From: Actinacidiphila alni
Lineage (GTDB): Bacteria > Actinomycetota > Actinomycetes > Streptomycetales > Streptomycetaceae
Direction of reading: 5' to 3'
NCBI RefSeq assembly: GCF_900112845.1
Contig: NZ_FONG01000026.1
Span: 1 to 64,000 of the forward strand
DNA: 64,000 nucleotides
The notes under the pieces were generated by a model. The model did no database searches, was not told the DNA's origin, and saw only the letters and a program-made list of their open reading frames with translations. The position numbers and the translations under genes were made by a program. Of this stretch, positions 24,948-33,980 are shown piece by piece; within the stretch, counting starts at the first letter, position 1; each line of letters begins with the position of its first letter.

Positions 24948-26666
24948 CTAAGGTGCGGTCACCATTACGCTCCGCAGTTCCCTGCGGTCCGCCCTGCGGG
25001 CCGCGGACTCGGCCGGGTCCAGCACCGGCACGGCCGCCAACAGGCCCTTGGTGTACGGGTCCTGGGGCGCGTCGTACACCTCGTCGACGGTGCCGGACTC
25101 CACGATCCGGCCGCCGCGCATCACCGCGACGCGGTCGCTGACCTGCCGTACCACAGCCAGGTCGTGGGCGATGAACACCAGCGACAGGCCGAGGTCACGG
25201 CGCAGTTCGGCGAGCAGCGCGACGACCTGCGCCTGCGTGGTGACGTCGAGCGCGGAGACCGGCTCGTCGCACACGATCAGCTTCGGCCCGGGGGCCAACG
25301 CGCGGGCGATGCCGACGCGTTGGCGCTGGCCGCCGCTGAACTCGTGCGGGTAGCGGTGGTACCAGTCGGGGTCGAGGCCGACGCGTTCCAGCAACTCCTT
25401 CACGCGGGCGACGACGGCCTTGTCCGAAAGTTCACCCGCGGCGCGCAGCGGGTCGGCGATGGATTCGCCGATGCTGCGGCGGGGGTTGAGGGAGGAGACC
25501 GGGTCCTGGAAGACCATTTGCAGGTCGCGGCGCAGCGGGCGCAGCGCCTTCTCGCCGAGGCCGCCGATCTCCCGGCCGCCGTAGCGGATCTGCCCCGCGC
25601 TCGGGTCCAGCAGCCGGACCAGCATCCGTCCGAGGGTCGTCTTCCCGCTGCCGCTCTCCCCCACGACGCCGAGCGTCTCCCCGGCCCGTACGGTCAGCGA
25701 CACGTCGTCCACGGCCCGCAGCCGCTCGCGCCCCTTGCCGAACTCCCGCCGCAGCCCGACGGCTTCGAGGAGTACGTCGCCGCCCTCACCGGAAGTCACG
25801 GGAGCCTCAGGGGACTTGACGAGTACCGGTGCCGCGGCCCGCTCCTCACCTTCTGCCGACCGCAGGTCGACCCGCGGTACCGCCGACAGCAGGGCCCGCG
25901 TGTACGGGTCCGCCGGGGCGCGCAGCACCTCGGTCACCGGGCCGCGCTCCACGGCGGAGCCGCCGCGCATGACGAGGACGTCGTCCACGCTGCCCGCGAC
26001 GACGCCGAGGTCGTGGGTGACCAGGAGCAGGCCCATGCCGGTCTCGGCGCGCAGCTCGTGGAGCAGGTCGAGAATCTGCGCCTGGACGGTGACGTCCAGG
26101 GCGGTGGTCGGCTCGTCCGCGACGAGCAGCCGCGGCTCGCAGGCCAACGCCATGGCGATCAGGGCGCGTTGCCGCATGCCGCCGCTGAATTCGTGCGGCC
26201 GGGACCTGGCGCGGCGGGCCGCGTCCGGGATGCCGACCCGGTCGAGCACCTCGACGGCGCGAGCGCGGGCCGCCGCGCGCGAGCCCCGGTGGTGCACCCG
26301 GTACACCTCGGCGATCTGGTCGCCGATCGCGTAGTAGGGGTCGAGCGAGGACAGCGGGTCCTGGAAGACCATCGCGGCGACCCCGCCGCGCAGCCGCCGC
26401 AATTCGGCGTCCTGCGCGGCCAGTACGTCGGTGCCTGCGACCCGTACGGTCCCGGAGACCCGGGCGCCGGTGCCGCGGTGCAGCCCCAGCAGCGCGTACG
26501 CGGTGGCGCTCTTGCCGGAGCCGGACTCGCCGACCAGGCCGAGCGCGCCGCCCGGCGCGAGGGTGAAGTCCAGCCCGTCGACGGCCCGTACGGACCCGCC
26601 CTCGGTGGGGAATTCGATCCGGAGGCCGGCGACCTCCACCAGATTCCCGTCGGACACTGCGCTCAT
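24948..26666 (-). CDS. Dual ATP-binding protein of a peptide/nickel-type ABC importer
   Basis: A 572-residue fusion of two ATPase domains, equivalent to DppD plus DppF. The first has GESGSGKSATA and FSGGMRQRALIA; the second has GESGSGKTTLG and FSGGQRQRVGIA. Both have Walker B (LLVADEPT, LIVCDEPV) and end with the DPYT(R/K)-type oligopeptide-transporter C-terminal motif (ADPYTRALL, QDPYTKGLL). It energises uptake through the two permeases encoded upstream. Start ATG 26666 overlaps the permease stop as ATGA. It is the last gene of the operon. Confidence 0.93.
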   Translation of the reverse strand: MSAVSDGNLVEVAGLRIEFPTEGGSVRAVDGLDFTLAPGGALGLVGESGSGKSATAYALLGLHRGTGARVSGTVRVAGTDVLAAQDAELRRLRGGVAAMVFQDPLSSLDPYYAIGDQIAEVYRVHHRGSRAAARARAVEVLDRVGIPDAARRARSRPHEFSGGMRQRALIAMALACEPRLLVADEPTTALDVTVQAQILDLLHELRAETGMGLLLVTHDLGVVAGSVDDVLVMRGGSAVERGPVTEVLRAPADPYTRALLSAVPRVDLRSAEGEERAAAPVLVKSPEAPVTSGEGGDVLLEAVGLRREFGKGRERLRAVDDVSLTVRAGETLGVVGESGSGKTTLGRMLVRLLDPSAGQIRYGGREIGGLGEKALRPLRRDLQMVFQDPVSSLNPRRSIGESIADPLRAAGELSDKAVVARVKELLERVGLDPDWYHRYPHEFSGGQRQRVGIARALAPGPKLIVCDEPVSALDVTTQAQVVALLAELRRDLGLSLVFIAHDLAVVRQVSDRVAVMRGGRIVESGTVDEVYDAPQDPYTKGLLAAVPVLDPAESAARRADRRELRSVMVTAP

Positions 26667-27652
26667 GCCAGCACCACCCGTCGGTCGGCCACCGCGTAGA
26701 GCACGTCGGCGACGGCGTTGGCCACGACGACGGCCAGGCCCATCACGAGCACGATCCCGACCACCACCGGCACGTCCTTGATCTGCACGGACTGCACGAG
26801 CTGCTGCCCGAGTCCGGGGATGTTGAAGAGGGTCTCGGTGAGCAGCGCGCCGCCGAACATCGTGCCGAGGTCCAGCGCGGACAGCGCGATCACCGGGGTC
26901 AGCGCGCCCCGCAGCGCGTGCCGTACGACGATCGCCCGCTCGCCGACGCCGTACGCGCGGAAGGTCCTGATGTGGTCCTCGGCGAGCGTCTCCAGCATCG
27001 AACTGCGGGTCAGCCGGGCGTATTTGGCGGCCTCGACCAGGGCGAGGGCGAGCCAGGCGAGCAGCAGATTCCACGCCCACTGCTGCGGGTCCTCGGTCAG
27101 CGGCACGTACGAGGGGTACGGCAGCCACTGGAGCCAGGAGCAGAAGACGAGCAGCAGCAGGATGCCGGTGATGAACACCGGGGTGGCGGTGCCGACGAGG
27201 GTGAAGCCGGTCAGCAGCCGTTCGGTGACGGTGCCGCGGCGCAGCGCGGACAGCAGTCCGGTGCCGACGCCGATGACCAGCCACAGCACCATCGCGCCGA
27301 AGGCGAGCGACGCGGTGGCGGGCAGCTTCTGGCCGATCATCGTGGTGACCAGTTCACCGGTGCGGTACGACTGGCCGAGGCAGGGCGCCGGGCAGTGCAG
27401 CACATCGGTGCCGGTGCTGTAGTCGTGGCCCGCGACGATGCCGGACAGGAAGTGCCAGAACTGCACGTAGACCGGGTCGTCGAGGCCCATCTGCCCGCGG
27501 ATCTGGGTGATTTGGGCGGTGTTGCACTTGGGTCCGCAGGCGAGCCGGGCGGCGTCGCCCGGCGCGAGGTAGAAGCACGCGTAGAGGACGGCGGCGAGCA
27601 CGACGAGGACGACGGCGGCCTGGAAGAGCCGCCGCAGCAGGAAGCGGGTCAT
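26663..27652 (-). CDS. ABC importer permease (DppB type)
   Basis: A 329-residue inner-membrane permease starting MTRFLLRRLFQA. It has six predicted helices and the binding-protein-dependent EAA-like segment VRHALRGALTPVIALSALDLG, typical of DppB/OppB. An extracellular loop between helices 1 and 2 holds two CxP/CPxxC segments (ACGPKC, HCPAPC), an unusual cluster of cysteines for this family. Start ATG 27652 overlaps the upstream permease stop as ATGA, and its own stop overlaps the ATPase start. Confidence 0.92.
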   Translation of the reverse strand: MTRFLLRRLFQAAVVLVVLAAVLYACFYLAPGDAARLACGPKCNTAQITQIRGQMGLDDPVYVQFWHFLSGIVAGHDYSTGTDVLHCPAPCLGQSYRTGELVTTMIGQKLPATASLAFGAMVLWLVIGVGTGLLSALRRGTVTERLLTGFTLVGTATPVFITGILLLLVFCSWLQWLPYPSYVPLTEDPQQWAWNLLLAWLALALVEAAKYARLTRSSMLETLAEDHIRTFRAYGVGERAIVVRHALRGALTPVIALSALDLGTMFGGALLTETLFNIPGLGQQLVQSVQIKDVPVVVGIVLVMGLAVVVANAVADVLYAVADRRVVLA

Positions 27653-28752
27653 TCGCCCGTCACCGCCTTGCGCGAAGCCGTCTCGGGCTCGGCCACGTCG
27701 GGCGAGACCTTCCCGGACGCAACCGCTTCGGGCGAGACCGTGCCGGACGAACCCGCGTCCGCCTTCGCCTGCTTCCGCCGTCCCGTCCCCACCCGCAGCC
27801 GGCTGGCGACCCGCGGGTCCAGCGCCGTACGCACCCCGTCGGCGAAGACGGTGAAGGCGAGCACGGTCACGAACAGCAGTACCGCCGGCAGCAGCACGTA
27901 CGCCGAGTCGGCCTGGTACCAGGTCGAGGCGGAGGACAGCATCTGTCCCCAGGACGGGGTCGGCGGGGTGACGCCGATGCCGAGGAAGGACAGGCCCGCC
28001 TCGGACACGATGTTGGAGGGCAGCAGGATCGCCGCGTAGGTGACGACCGGCGCGACCAGCGCGGGCAGCAGTTCGCGGCGCGCGGTGCGCCACGGGCCGG
28101 AGCCGCCGAGCCGGGAAGCGGCCACGTAGTCCAGGGACTTGAGGGTGAGCACCTGCGCGCGGACGATCTTGGCGATGCCGCCCCAGGCGAGCAGCCCGAG
28201 GACGAGCATCAGCAGCACCGGCCGCGGGAAGCCGTCCGGCACCACGGCGAGCAGCGCGATCGCGAAGATCAGCGCGGGCATGGTGACGAAGACATCGGTG
28301 ATCCGGCTGAGCAGCCCGTCGAGGAAACGGTTGCCCAGGCCCGCGGCGAGGCCGAGCAGCACACCGAGCAGCACCTGGAGGACGGTCGCGCCGAAGGCGA
28401 CGATCAGCGAGATCCGGGAGCCGTAGACGAGGCGCGCGAACAGGTCGCGCCCGGTGCCGGGTTCGACGCCGAGCCAGTGGCTGCCGGAGACGCCGCCGAA
28501 GGTGCCGAGCGGGACGCCGCCGGAGGCGGAGTCGACCAGCCCGGCGTGGTAGCTGGTGGTGTCCTGGCCCTCGATGGCCGCGAGCAGCGGCGCCGCGACG
28601 GCGACCAGGACGAACAGGGCGATGACGGCGCCGCCGGCGAGGGCCGCGCGCTGTCCGCGCAGCCGCCGCCAGACCTGCCGCGCCCCGGAGGGGGGCGCCG
28701 ACGCGACGGCGTCGGTGCCCCCCTCCGCGGCGGAGAGTGCTTCGACGGTCAC
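27649..28752 (-). CDS. ABC importer permease (DppC type)
   Basis: A 367-residue inner-membrane permease. It has an N-terminal helix after WRRLRGQRAALAGG, an EAA-type loop AASRLGGSGPWRTARRELLP, and the conserved ILLPSNIVSEAGLSFLG. The last 50 residues are a Lys/Ala/Ser/Glu-rich cytoplasmic tail with repeated VASGKVSPDVAEPE-like segments, longer than usual for DppC. Start GTG 28752 lies 3 bases after the binding-protein stop and no better start is visible, so translation is probably coupled. Confidence 0.92.
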   Translation of the reverse strand: MTVEALSAAEGGTDAVASAPPSGARQVWRRLRGQRAALAGGAVIALFVLVAVAAPLLAAIEGQDTTSYHAGLVDSASGGVPLGTFGGVSGSHWLGVEPGTGRDLFARLVYGSRISLIVAFGATVLQVLLGVLLGLAAGLGNRFLDGLLSRITDVFVTMPALIFAIALLAVVPDGFPRPVLLMLVLGLLAWGGIAKIVRAQVLTLKSLDYVAASRLGGSGPWRTARRELLPALVAPVVTYAAILLPSNIVSEAGLSFLGIGVTPPTPSWGQMLSSASTWYQADSAYVLLPAVLLFVTVLAFTVFADGVRTALDPRVASRLRVGTGRRKQAKADAGSSGTVSPEAVASGKVSPDVAEPETASRKAVTGE

Positions 28753-28755
28753 GGA

Positions 28756-30474
28756 CTACTTCACCGCGACCTGCGAGATGTCCAGCACACCGGTCCAGTC
28801 GCTGATCACGACGTTCTTGATGTTCTTGCCGAACAGCCGCTTGTAGACGGGGTGCCAGAGCGGCACGGTGAGCGCCTGCTCGCCGATCTTCTTGTCCAGC
28901 GCGCCCCAGCGGACGGCGGCGGCCTTGAGGTCGGTGATCTTGTTGATCGCGTCGATCTCGCTGTTCACCGACGCGTCGTCGAGCTGCGCGTTGTTGAAGT
29001 TGGCGCCGTTGTCGACGATCTGCCGGCCGTCGAAGATCGGGCCGAGGAAGGGACCGCCGGACGGCCAGTCGGCGCCCCAGCCGGTGAGGAAGAAGCCGGG
29101 CTCGGTCTTCAGCGTGTGGATCTTGTCGGAGAAGGCCGCGTGCTCCTGGCCGTCGAGCTTGACGGTGATGCCGGCCGCCTTGAGTGCCTCCTGCACGGCG
29201 GTGGCGACCTCGGGGCCCTGCTCGTCGCCCTTGGTGACGTCGTGGGTGAGCGAGACCGTCAGGCCGTTGGGGTAACCGGCCTCCTTCAGCAGCTCCTTGG
29301 CCTTGGCCGGGTCACCGGTCTTGCCCGCCGGGAAGGGGTCGTACGGCGTGTAGCCGAAGGACGCCTGCGCGGGCAGGAAGGTGGTGGCGGGCTCGTTGAG
29401 CGAGGAGCCGCCCTGCGCGTTGATGACCGTGGTGCGGTTGACGGCGTAGGCGATGGCCTCGCGCACCTTGATGTTGTCGAACGGCTTCACCTTCGGGTTG
29501 AAGGCGATGTAGTCGGTGTAGCCGAAGTGGCCGGTGCCGACGCGCTTGGCGAGGTTCTTGTCGCCGGTGACCTTGGCGAGTTCGGCCGGGCCGAGGTTGG
29601 TGTCGGTGGTGACCGCGTCCGCGTCCTTGCCGACGCCCGCGGACAGCCGCTGGTTGATCACGGCCTGGTCCAGGCCGGACTGCACGTCGATGGTGTCGGG
29701 GTACGCCTTGCGCTGGTCGTCGGTGGCGGCCGACCAGTTGGGGTTGCGCTTGAGGACGATGTGCTCGCCGTTGTTCTCGTTGCTGATCACCTTGTACGGG
29801 CCGGAGGAGACCGGGTGCGCCGCGTATTTGGTGCCGGTGTCCTTGGCCTTGGGCACCGGCGCGAAGGACGTCTGGGTGGCGAGCAGCGGGAATTCGCCCT
29901 CGGGCTTGTTGAGGTGGAAGACGATGGTCTTCGCGTCCGGCGTCTCGATCGCGGACAGGCCCTTGGGGTCCTTGTACGGGCCCTGGTAGTCGGCCGCGCC
30001 CTCCAGCCAGTCGCGCAGGTAGGGCGCACCGCCGGACAGCTCGGGCGCGAAGGACCGCTCGATATCGTACTTGATGTCGGCGGTGGTGATCGGCGAGCCG
30101 TCCTCGTACTTCAGGCCGTCCTTGAGGTGGTACGTCCACACCGTGGCGTCCTTGCTGGGCTCGCCGGTGGTGGTGGCGAGGTCGGGGACGACCTTGGAGC
30201 CCGCGGCGCCGTCGGCGCGGTTGCGGGTGGTGAGGGTGCGGTAGACCAGCGACGGGACGTTGCCGCCGCCGGAGGTGTACAGGCGCGCGGGGTCGAAGTC
30301 CTCCTGCGCCTGGTTGTTCAGCACGTACAGGGTGCCGCCCTGCTTCGGCTTGCCGTCGCTGCCGGACTTGGCGTCGTCACCGCTCTTGGGGCCGCAGGCG
30401 ACGGCCCCTCCGGCAAGGGCCAGACCGACGGCTATCACGCCTATACGGCGAGATGTGAAGGACAGATGACGCAT
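28756..30474 (-). CDS. ABC importer substrate-binding lipoprotein (SBP family 5)
   Basis: A 572-residue secreted lipoprotein. The signal peptide is MRHLSFTSRRIGVIAVGLALAG followed closely by lipobox AVAC, so Cys at about residue 27 is lipidated. The mature protein has family-5 features: LYVLNNQAQEDFDPA, an AYAVNRTTV segment, and a late WHPVYKRLFG. The family binds oligopeptides, nickel or glutathione-like ligands; the ligand here is unknown. Start ATG 30474 was set by the signal peptide. A hairpin at 30500-30531 and a Cys-containing leader peptide upstream suggest regulation by amino-acid, possibly cysteine, supply. Confidence 0.92.
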   Translation of the reverse strand: MRHLSFTSRRIGVIAVGLALAGGAVACGPKSGDDAKSGSDGKPKQGGTLYVLNNQAQEDFDPARLYTSGGGNVPSLVYRTLTTRNRADGAAGSKVVPDLATTTGEPSKDATVWTYHLKDGLKYEDGSPITTADIKYDIERSFAPELSGGAPYLRDWLEGAADYQGPYKDPKGLSAIETPDAKTIVFHLNKPEGEFPLLATQTSFAPVPKAKDTGTKYAAHPVSSGPYKVISNENNGEHIVLKRNPNWSAATDDQRKAYPDTIDVQSGLDQAVINQRLSAGVGKDADAVTTDTNLGPAELAKVTGDKNLAKRVGTGHFGYTDYIAFNPKVKPFDNIKVREAIAYAVNRTTVINAQGGSSLNEPATTFLPAQASFGYTPYDPFPAGKTGDPAKAKELLKEAGYPNGLTVSLTHDVTKGDEQGPEVATAVQEALKAAGITVKLDGQEHAAFSDKIHTLKTEPGFFLTGWGADWPSGGPFLGPIFDGRQIVDNGANFNNAQLDDASVNSEIDAINKITDLKAAAVRWGALDKKIGEQALTVPLWHPVYKRLFGKNIKNVVISDWTGVLDISQVAVK

Positions 30475-30499
30475 GAGAGGAAACCTTTCGCGGCAGCGA

Positions 30500-30531
30500 T
30501 GTCCCACGCACCCTGTGGGGCGCGTGGGACA
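30500..30531 (-). promoter_or_regulatory. Leader hairpin upstream of the SBP gene
   Basis: TGTCCCACGC (30500-30509) pairs perfectly with 30522-30531, with a GGGGC/CCC-rich loop. It ends 26 bases upstream of the SBP ATG, so it could act as an attenuator or control ribosome access. Confidence 0.5.
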
Positions 30532-30643
30532 CAAGAGAAGAGGGAGAGGTACTGCGGGTCCTGCCGGAGGCCCGTGGCGGAGGGGCGCCGTGATGCCGGG
30601 GTGCGGCGGCGCCGGTGTCTCTACGCGGCGGGGCGGGAAGCGG

Positions 30644-30742
30644 TCAGCGACAGTGGACGTCGGCGACGCAGTGCGCGGCCACGCCGATCAGCGCCAGCTC
30701 GATGCTGGCGCGTGCGATCGGATGTGCGTGGCGGTGCTGCAT
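30644..30742 (-). CDS. Short Cys-containing leader peptide of the ABC importer operon
   Basis: A 32-residue peptide beginning MQHRHAHPIARAS and ending HCVADVHCR just before TGA, with two Cys in the last eight residues. It lies about 170 bases upstream of the binding-protein gene on the same strand, with a hairpin between. Cys-rich leader peptides of this type are known in actinobacteria upstream of sulfur-uptake and other importer genes. Ribosome stalling at the Cys codons relieves attenuation when cysteine is low. No ribosome site is obvious; the ATG is about 24 bases from the predicted transcription start. Assignment to a specific leader family is from memory of the pattern. Confidence 0.65.
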   Translation of the reverse strand: MQHRHAHPIARASIELALIGVAAHCVADVHCR

Positions 30743-30772
30743 GGACGCAAGCGTGCAGCGACGCGGCACGAA

Positions 30773-30801
30773 TTGTCAAAGCCAGATCAATACGGTCTCA
30801 A
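30773..30801 (-). promoter_or_regulatory. Possible promoter of the ABC importer operon
   Basis: Read leftward: TTGAGA (30796-30801), 17-base spacer, TGACAA (30773-30778), in the most A/T-rich stretch of the area. The start point would be about 24 bases before the leader peptide ATG. The -10 match is weak. Confidence 0.35.
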
Positions 30802-30894
30802 ACGATCGCTTATGGATCGGGGCCTGTGGTGCGGCTGTGACCGGGGGGACGGCGGCCCGGGCGGCGTCCCGCGGGGTCCCGCGGGGGTCCGGAA

Positions 30895-32373
30895 CTACGG
30901 GAAGGGCCAGGCGTTCGGCTTGCAGGCGGGGCCGCCGTCGAGGGACAGGAATTTGGTCTGCTGCATCATCACCGGGGCCGGCGCGCCGGCCTTCGGACAG
31001 CCCACATGGCCGTGCCCGAGCCGGTGCCCGACCTCGTGATTGATCAGCATCTGCCGGTACTCGTGGATGCGCGCGGCCCCGTACGTCGCGGCGCCCTGCG
31101 CCCACCGGTAGGCGTTGATCATCGTGCGCGGGGTCGACGCCGCGTCACATGACACATTGTCAACTGTCGTGTCCAGCCCGTCCTTCGCACACCACTTGGC
31201 CGTGGTGCCGGGGCTGGCGAGCGTAATGACGATGTCCGCGGGGCCCGTTGACACCCGCTCGAAGCTCATCGTGCCGCCGTGGCCCCAACTCCGGCTGTCG
31301 TTCAGCGTCTTGAAGACGGTCTCGCTGAACATCAGGGCGTCAAGCGGCAGCCCCTTCTCGACGTCCACCCGGAAGCGCATGACCTTTCCGCGGCCCGGCG
31401 CGGGCTGGTGGCCGCCCACCGTGGTGAAGGCGCCGGACAGCTTCAGCCCCGGGTCCAGCGGATACAGCCGCGCCATCAGGTCGTCGTACGTCGGCGCCGT
31501 CGCGGTCACCGTCGGGGCGGCGGCCGGCAGGGTCGGCCCGGTGGTCGCGCGGTCCTGGGAACGCGACGCCTCGTCGGCCGACGAGCGCGTGCCCGCATCC
31601 TTGCCCGCGTCGCCGCTGTGCCGTTTGTCACTCCCGGTGACCTGGCCCGCGACGACCACCGCGAGCACCGTGACGACGGCCGCGGCGGCGACCCCGCTCA
31701 GCGTGCGGCCCTTGCCGCCGCCCTTCCCGTCCTTGCCGTCCTTCCCGTCCGCCGGGCCGTCGCCGTCGGGGCCGGGTCCGGTGTCCGGTACGCCCACGAG
31801 CCGGCCGGGCGGCGGTCCTGCCGGGCCGTCCGCGTCGTCGGTCCCGCCTGCGGGCGCGGCGGGCTGCTGCGGCCCGAAGGCGTCCACGAATTCCTGCCGG
31901 GGCCGCGGGATGACCCGGCCCGGGCCCTGCATCTGCCCGAGCCCCTGGGCCTGCGCGTGCCGGGCGTACGGGCCGGCCCCGGGCCCTGCGGACGGGGGTC
32001 GCAGGGCGGCGGCGGTGTCGTACTCCGCCCAGTCCTCGGCCCACTCCTCGACCAGGTCGACCGGCAGGTCGCGGGTGCGCGGCGGCCCCGCGTAGCGGCC
32101 GGCGTCGGGCGACCAGGCGGCGTCCGTGCCCCACGCGCCGTGTTCGCGGTGCTCGGGGTGCGCGGGCGGCGGCGCGCCGTGGTCCTGCGGGCGGTAGTGG
32201 GCGAAGCCGCCGGTGTCGTGGCCGGCCAGCGGTCCGCCGCGGCGGCGGCGCCCGCTGCCGGGCGTGCCGGGCCGCAGCGGGCCGGGGCCGCCCGGCACAC
32301 CGGGCGCGCCCGGTATGCCGTTGTCCCGGCCGTCCTGGCCGTCCCGCGCGCTGTGCTTACCCACGTCGCCCAC
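30895..32373 (-). CDS. DUF3152 metalloprotease-like membrane-anchored protein
   Basis: A protein of about 492 residues. The N-terminal 200 or more residues are Gly/Pro/Arg-rich and disordered. One transmembrane segment follows (about residues 245-265, VAAAAVVTVLAVVVAGQV). The extracytoplasmic C-terminal part is DUF3152: a Ser/Thr/Ala-rich linker, then a catalytic-looking domain with LINHEVGHRLGHGHVGC, an HExxHxxGHxH zincin motif. Four Cys (WCAKD, VSCDA, VGCPK, ACKPN) could form disulfides outside the cell. Family members are secreted putative zinc peptidases; the substrate is unknown. GTG 32373 was chosen, 11 bases after the upstream hydrolase stop; GTG 32364 is possible. Confidence 0.85.
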   Translation of the reverse strand: MGDVGKHSARDGQDGRDNGIPGAPGVPGGPGPLRPGTPGSGRRRRGGPLAGHDTGGFAHYRPQDHGAPPPAHPEHREHGAWGTDAAWSPDAGRYAGPPRTRDLPVDLVEEWAEDWAEYDTAAALRPPSAGPGAGPYARHAQAQGLGQMQGPGRVIPRPRQEFVDAFGPQQPAAPAGGTDDADGPAGPPPGRLVGVPDTGPGPDGDGPADGKDGKDGKGGGKGRTLSGVAAAAVVTVLAVVVAGQVTGSDKRHSGDAGKDAGTRSSADEASRSQDRATTGPTLPAAAPTVTATAPTYDDLMARLYPLDPGLKLSGAFTTVGGHQPAPGRGKVMRFRVDVEKGLPLDALMFSETVFKTLNDSRSWGHGGTMSFERVSTGPADIVITLASPGTTAKWCAKDGLDTTVDNVSCDAASTPRTMINAYRWAQGAATYGAARIHEYRQMLINHEVGHRLGHGHVGCPKAGAPAPVMMQQTKFLSLDGGPACKPNAWPFP

Positions 32374-32384
32374 CCACGTCTCGA

Positions 32385-33557
32385 TCAGCTCCCGGTCGCC
32401 GAGGCGCCGGCCGGGCCCGTACCGCGGTCCCCGCCGGGACCGGAGTCCGCGCCCGGGTCCGTACGAGCGCCCTGGTCCGTACCCGCCGGGGTGTCCGCGA
32501 CACCGGTACGAGTGGCCGGGTCCGTACGGGCCGCCGTGTCCGGGGTGTCCGTACGGACGGCTGTGTCCGTACGCTCCGCCGGTGTGTCCGTACGCTCCGG
32601 CCGGTCCGCGGTCTCGGCCAGGAGGTCGCGGAAGGCCCGGGCCACCAGTTCGGGGTGCTCCATCATCGCCACGTGCCCGCTGCCGGGGATCACCAGCAGC
32701 CGGGAGTCGCGGAACGCCCTGGACGCCCGCCGGGCGACCTTGACCGAGACGAGCTTGTCCCGGCCGCCGTAGACCAGCAGCGTCGGGGCGAGCACCCGCT
32801 CGGCCTGCCGCCACAGCGAATGCTGCCCGCCGAGGGTGTACGCGTCCACGATCCCGCGGGTGGAGCGCACCATGACGTCCCAGAAGTACGGCAGCCCGAT
32901 CCGCCGCTGGTACTCGGCGACCGCCTCCGCGCGGGCCTGCTCGCCGACCACCGACGGATCGCCGTAGCAGAGCGCCAGCAGTTCCCGCGTCCTGCGCTCG
33001 GTCGGCCAGTTCCTGGTCGCCCGCAGATACAGCGCCGGGACGCCGGGCACCGAGATCAGCCCGGTCGGCAGCGCGGTGCGCTGCGGCGGCACCTCGGGGA
33101 GCGCGGGCGAGATCAGGGTCAGTGTGCGCACGAGGTCGGGCCGGGCCGCGGCGACCTTGACCGACACCGCGCCGCCCATCGAATTGCCGACCAGGTGGAC
33201 CGGGCCGCGCGGCTCGGCCTCCAGCAGCCGGATCACGGCGCGCGCGTGCCCGGCGATCGAGTAGTTGCCGTCGTCCGGCGGCGGGGAATGGCCGAATCCC
33301 GGCAGGTCCAGGGCCCGCCCGTCGACCCGGTCGCCGAGCGCCGCCATCAGCGCGGACCAGTTCTGCGAGGAGCCGCCGAGGCCGTGCACGTACAGCGCGG
33401 GCGGGGCGTCGGGGCGGCGCGCCGTGCGCGATCTGACCACCAGACCGAGCCCCGGCAACCGCACCGTACGCGCCGATTCCCCGGGCGAGAGCCGCGGTCC
33501 CTGCGGGGGCGCGGCCCCCGGCACCGCGGCCGTGTGGGGTGCGTCGGTCGAGGACAT
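32385..33557 (-). CDS. Alpha/beta hydrolase with repeat-rich C-terminal tail
   Basis: A 390-residue alpha/beta hydrolase. The oxyanion region is YVHGLGGSSQNW, the nucleophile elbow is GNSMGGAV at about residue 125, and the acid and histidine are in YGGRDKLVS and GSGHVAMMEHP. This completes a Ser-Asp-His triad. The fold ends near residue 295. The remaining tail of about 90 residues is a Thr/Asp/Arg/Ala repeat (RTDT, ARTDP) encoded by near-tandem GTCCGTAC units. The tail has no known role and looks like a repeat expansion. Start ATG 33557. The DUF3152 gene follows 11 bases downstream. Confidence 0.87.
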   Translation of the reverse strand: MSSTDAPHTAAVPGAAPPQGPRLSPGESARTVRLPGLGLVVRSRTARRPDAPPALYVHGLGGSSQNWSALMAALGDRVDGRALDLPGFGHSPPPDDGNYSIAGHARAVIRLLEAEPRGPVHLVGNSMGGAVSVKVAAARPDLVRTLTLISPALPEVPPQRTALPTGLISVPGVPALYLRATRNWPTERRTRELLALCYGDPSVVGEQARAEAVAEYQRRIGLPYFWDVMVRSTRGIVDAYTLGGQHSLWRQAERVLAPTLLVYGGRDKLVSVKVARRASRAFRDSRLLVIPGSGHVAMMEHPELVARAFRDLLAETADRPERTDTPAERTDTAVRTDTPDTAARTDPATRTGVADTPAGTDQGARTDPGADSGPGGDRGTGPAGASATGS

Positions 33558-33719
33558 GGGTGAATGTTACGAGACGATCACGTGTGCGGCCCCGTGTTCG
33601 CGGTCACAAGACCCCTCGCAAGAGCCGGAAGCCGCCATGCCCGGAAGCCGTCGTGCGCCGCGGCCCGTGGGCTTCTAGGCTCCAAGGGAGAGACAGGACT
33701 CCAACGAAAGGACGGGGCC

Positions 33720-33980
33720 ATGTCCGAGAATCCGCAGAACGCACGCGTCCCCCGCACCGCCGGGCCGGACGCGGTGCCCGACGCCGAACTGGATCTGGAG
33801 GCGCCCGAGGCGGATGCCGCGGAACAGCGCGCGGAAGTCCTCGACACGGACGACGAAGGCACGGAGAACAGCGCGGATCCGCTCACCCCCCGCCCCGCCG
33901 ACCAGGCGGAAGACGCCGATCCCGCCGACGCCGCCGAGCAGCGCGCAGTCGTCGCGCTGGACGAGGACGACTACCGCTGA
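33720..33980 (+). CDS. Small acidic hypothetical protein with internal duplication
   Basis: An 86-residue, very acidic, Ala/Asp/Glu-rich protein with no predicted structure. The segment DAAEQRAEVLDTDDE near residue 35 is repeated as DAAEQRAVVALDEDD at the C-terminus, suggesting an internal duplication. ATG 33720 has a GAAAGGACGGGG site. It lies upstream of a TetR gene on the same strand, separated by 110 bases. Function unknown. Confidence 0.7.
   Translation: MSENPQNARVPRTAGPDAVPDAELDLEAPEADAAEQRAEVLDTDDEGTENSADPLTPRPADQAEDADPADAAEQRAVVALDEDDYR

Noticed and set aside
26667..27284. Extension of the dual ABC ATPase upstream to 27284
   Set aside because: It would run through the DppB-type permease in another frame. 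The ATGA overlap at 26663-26666 fixes the start.
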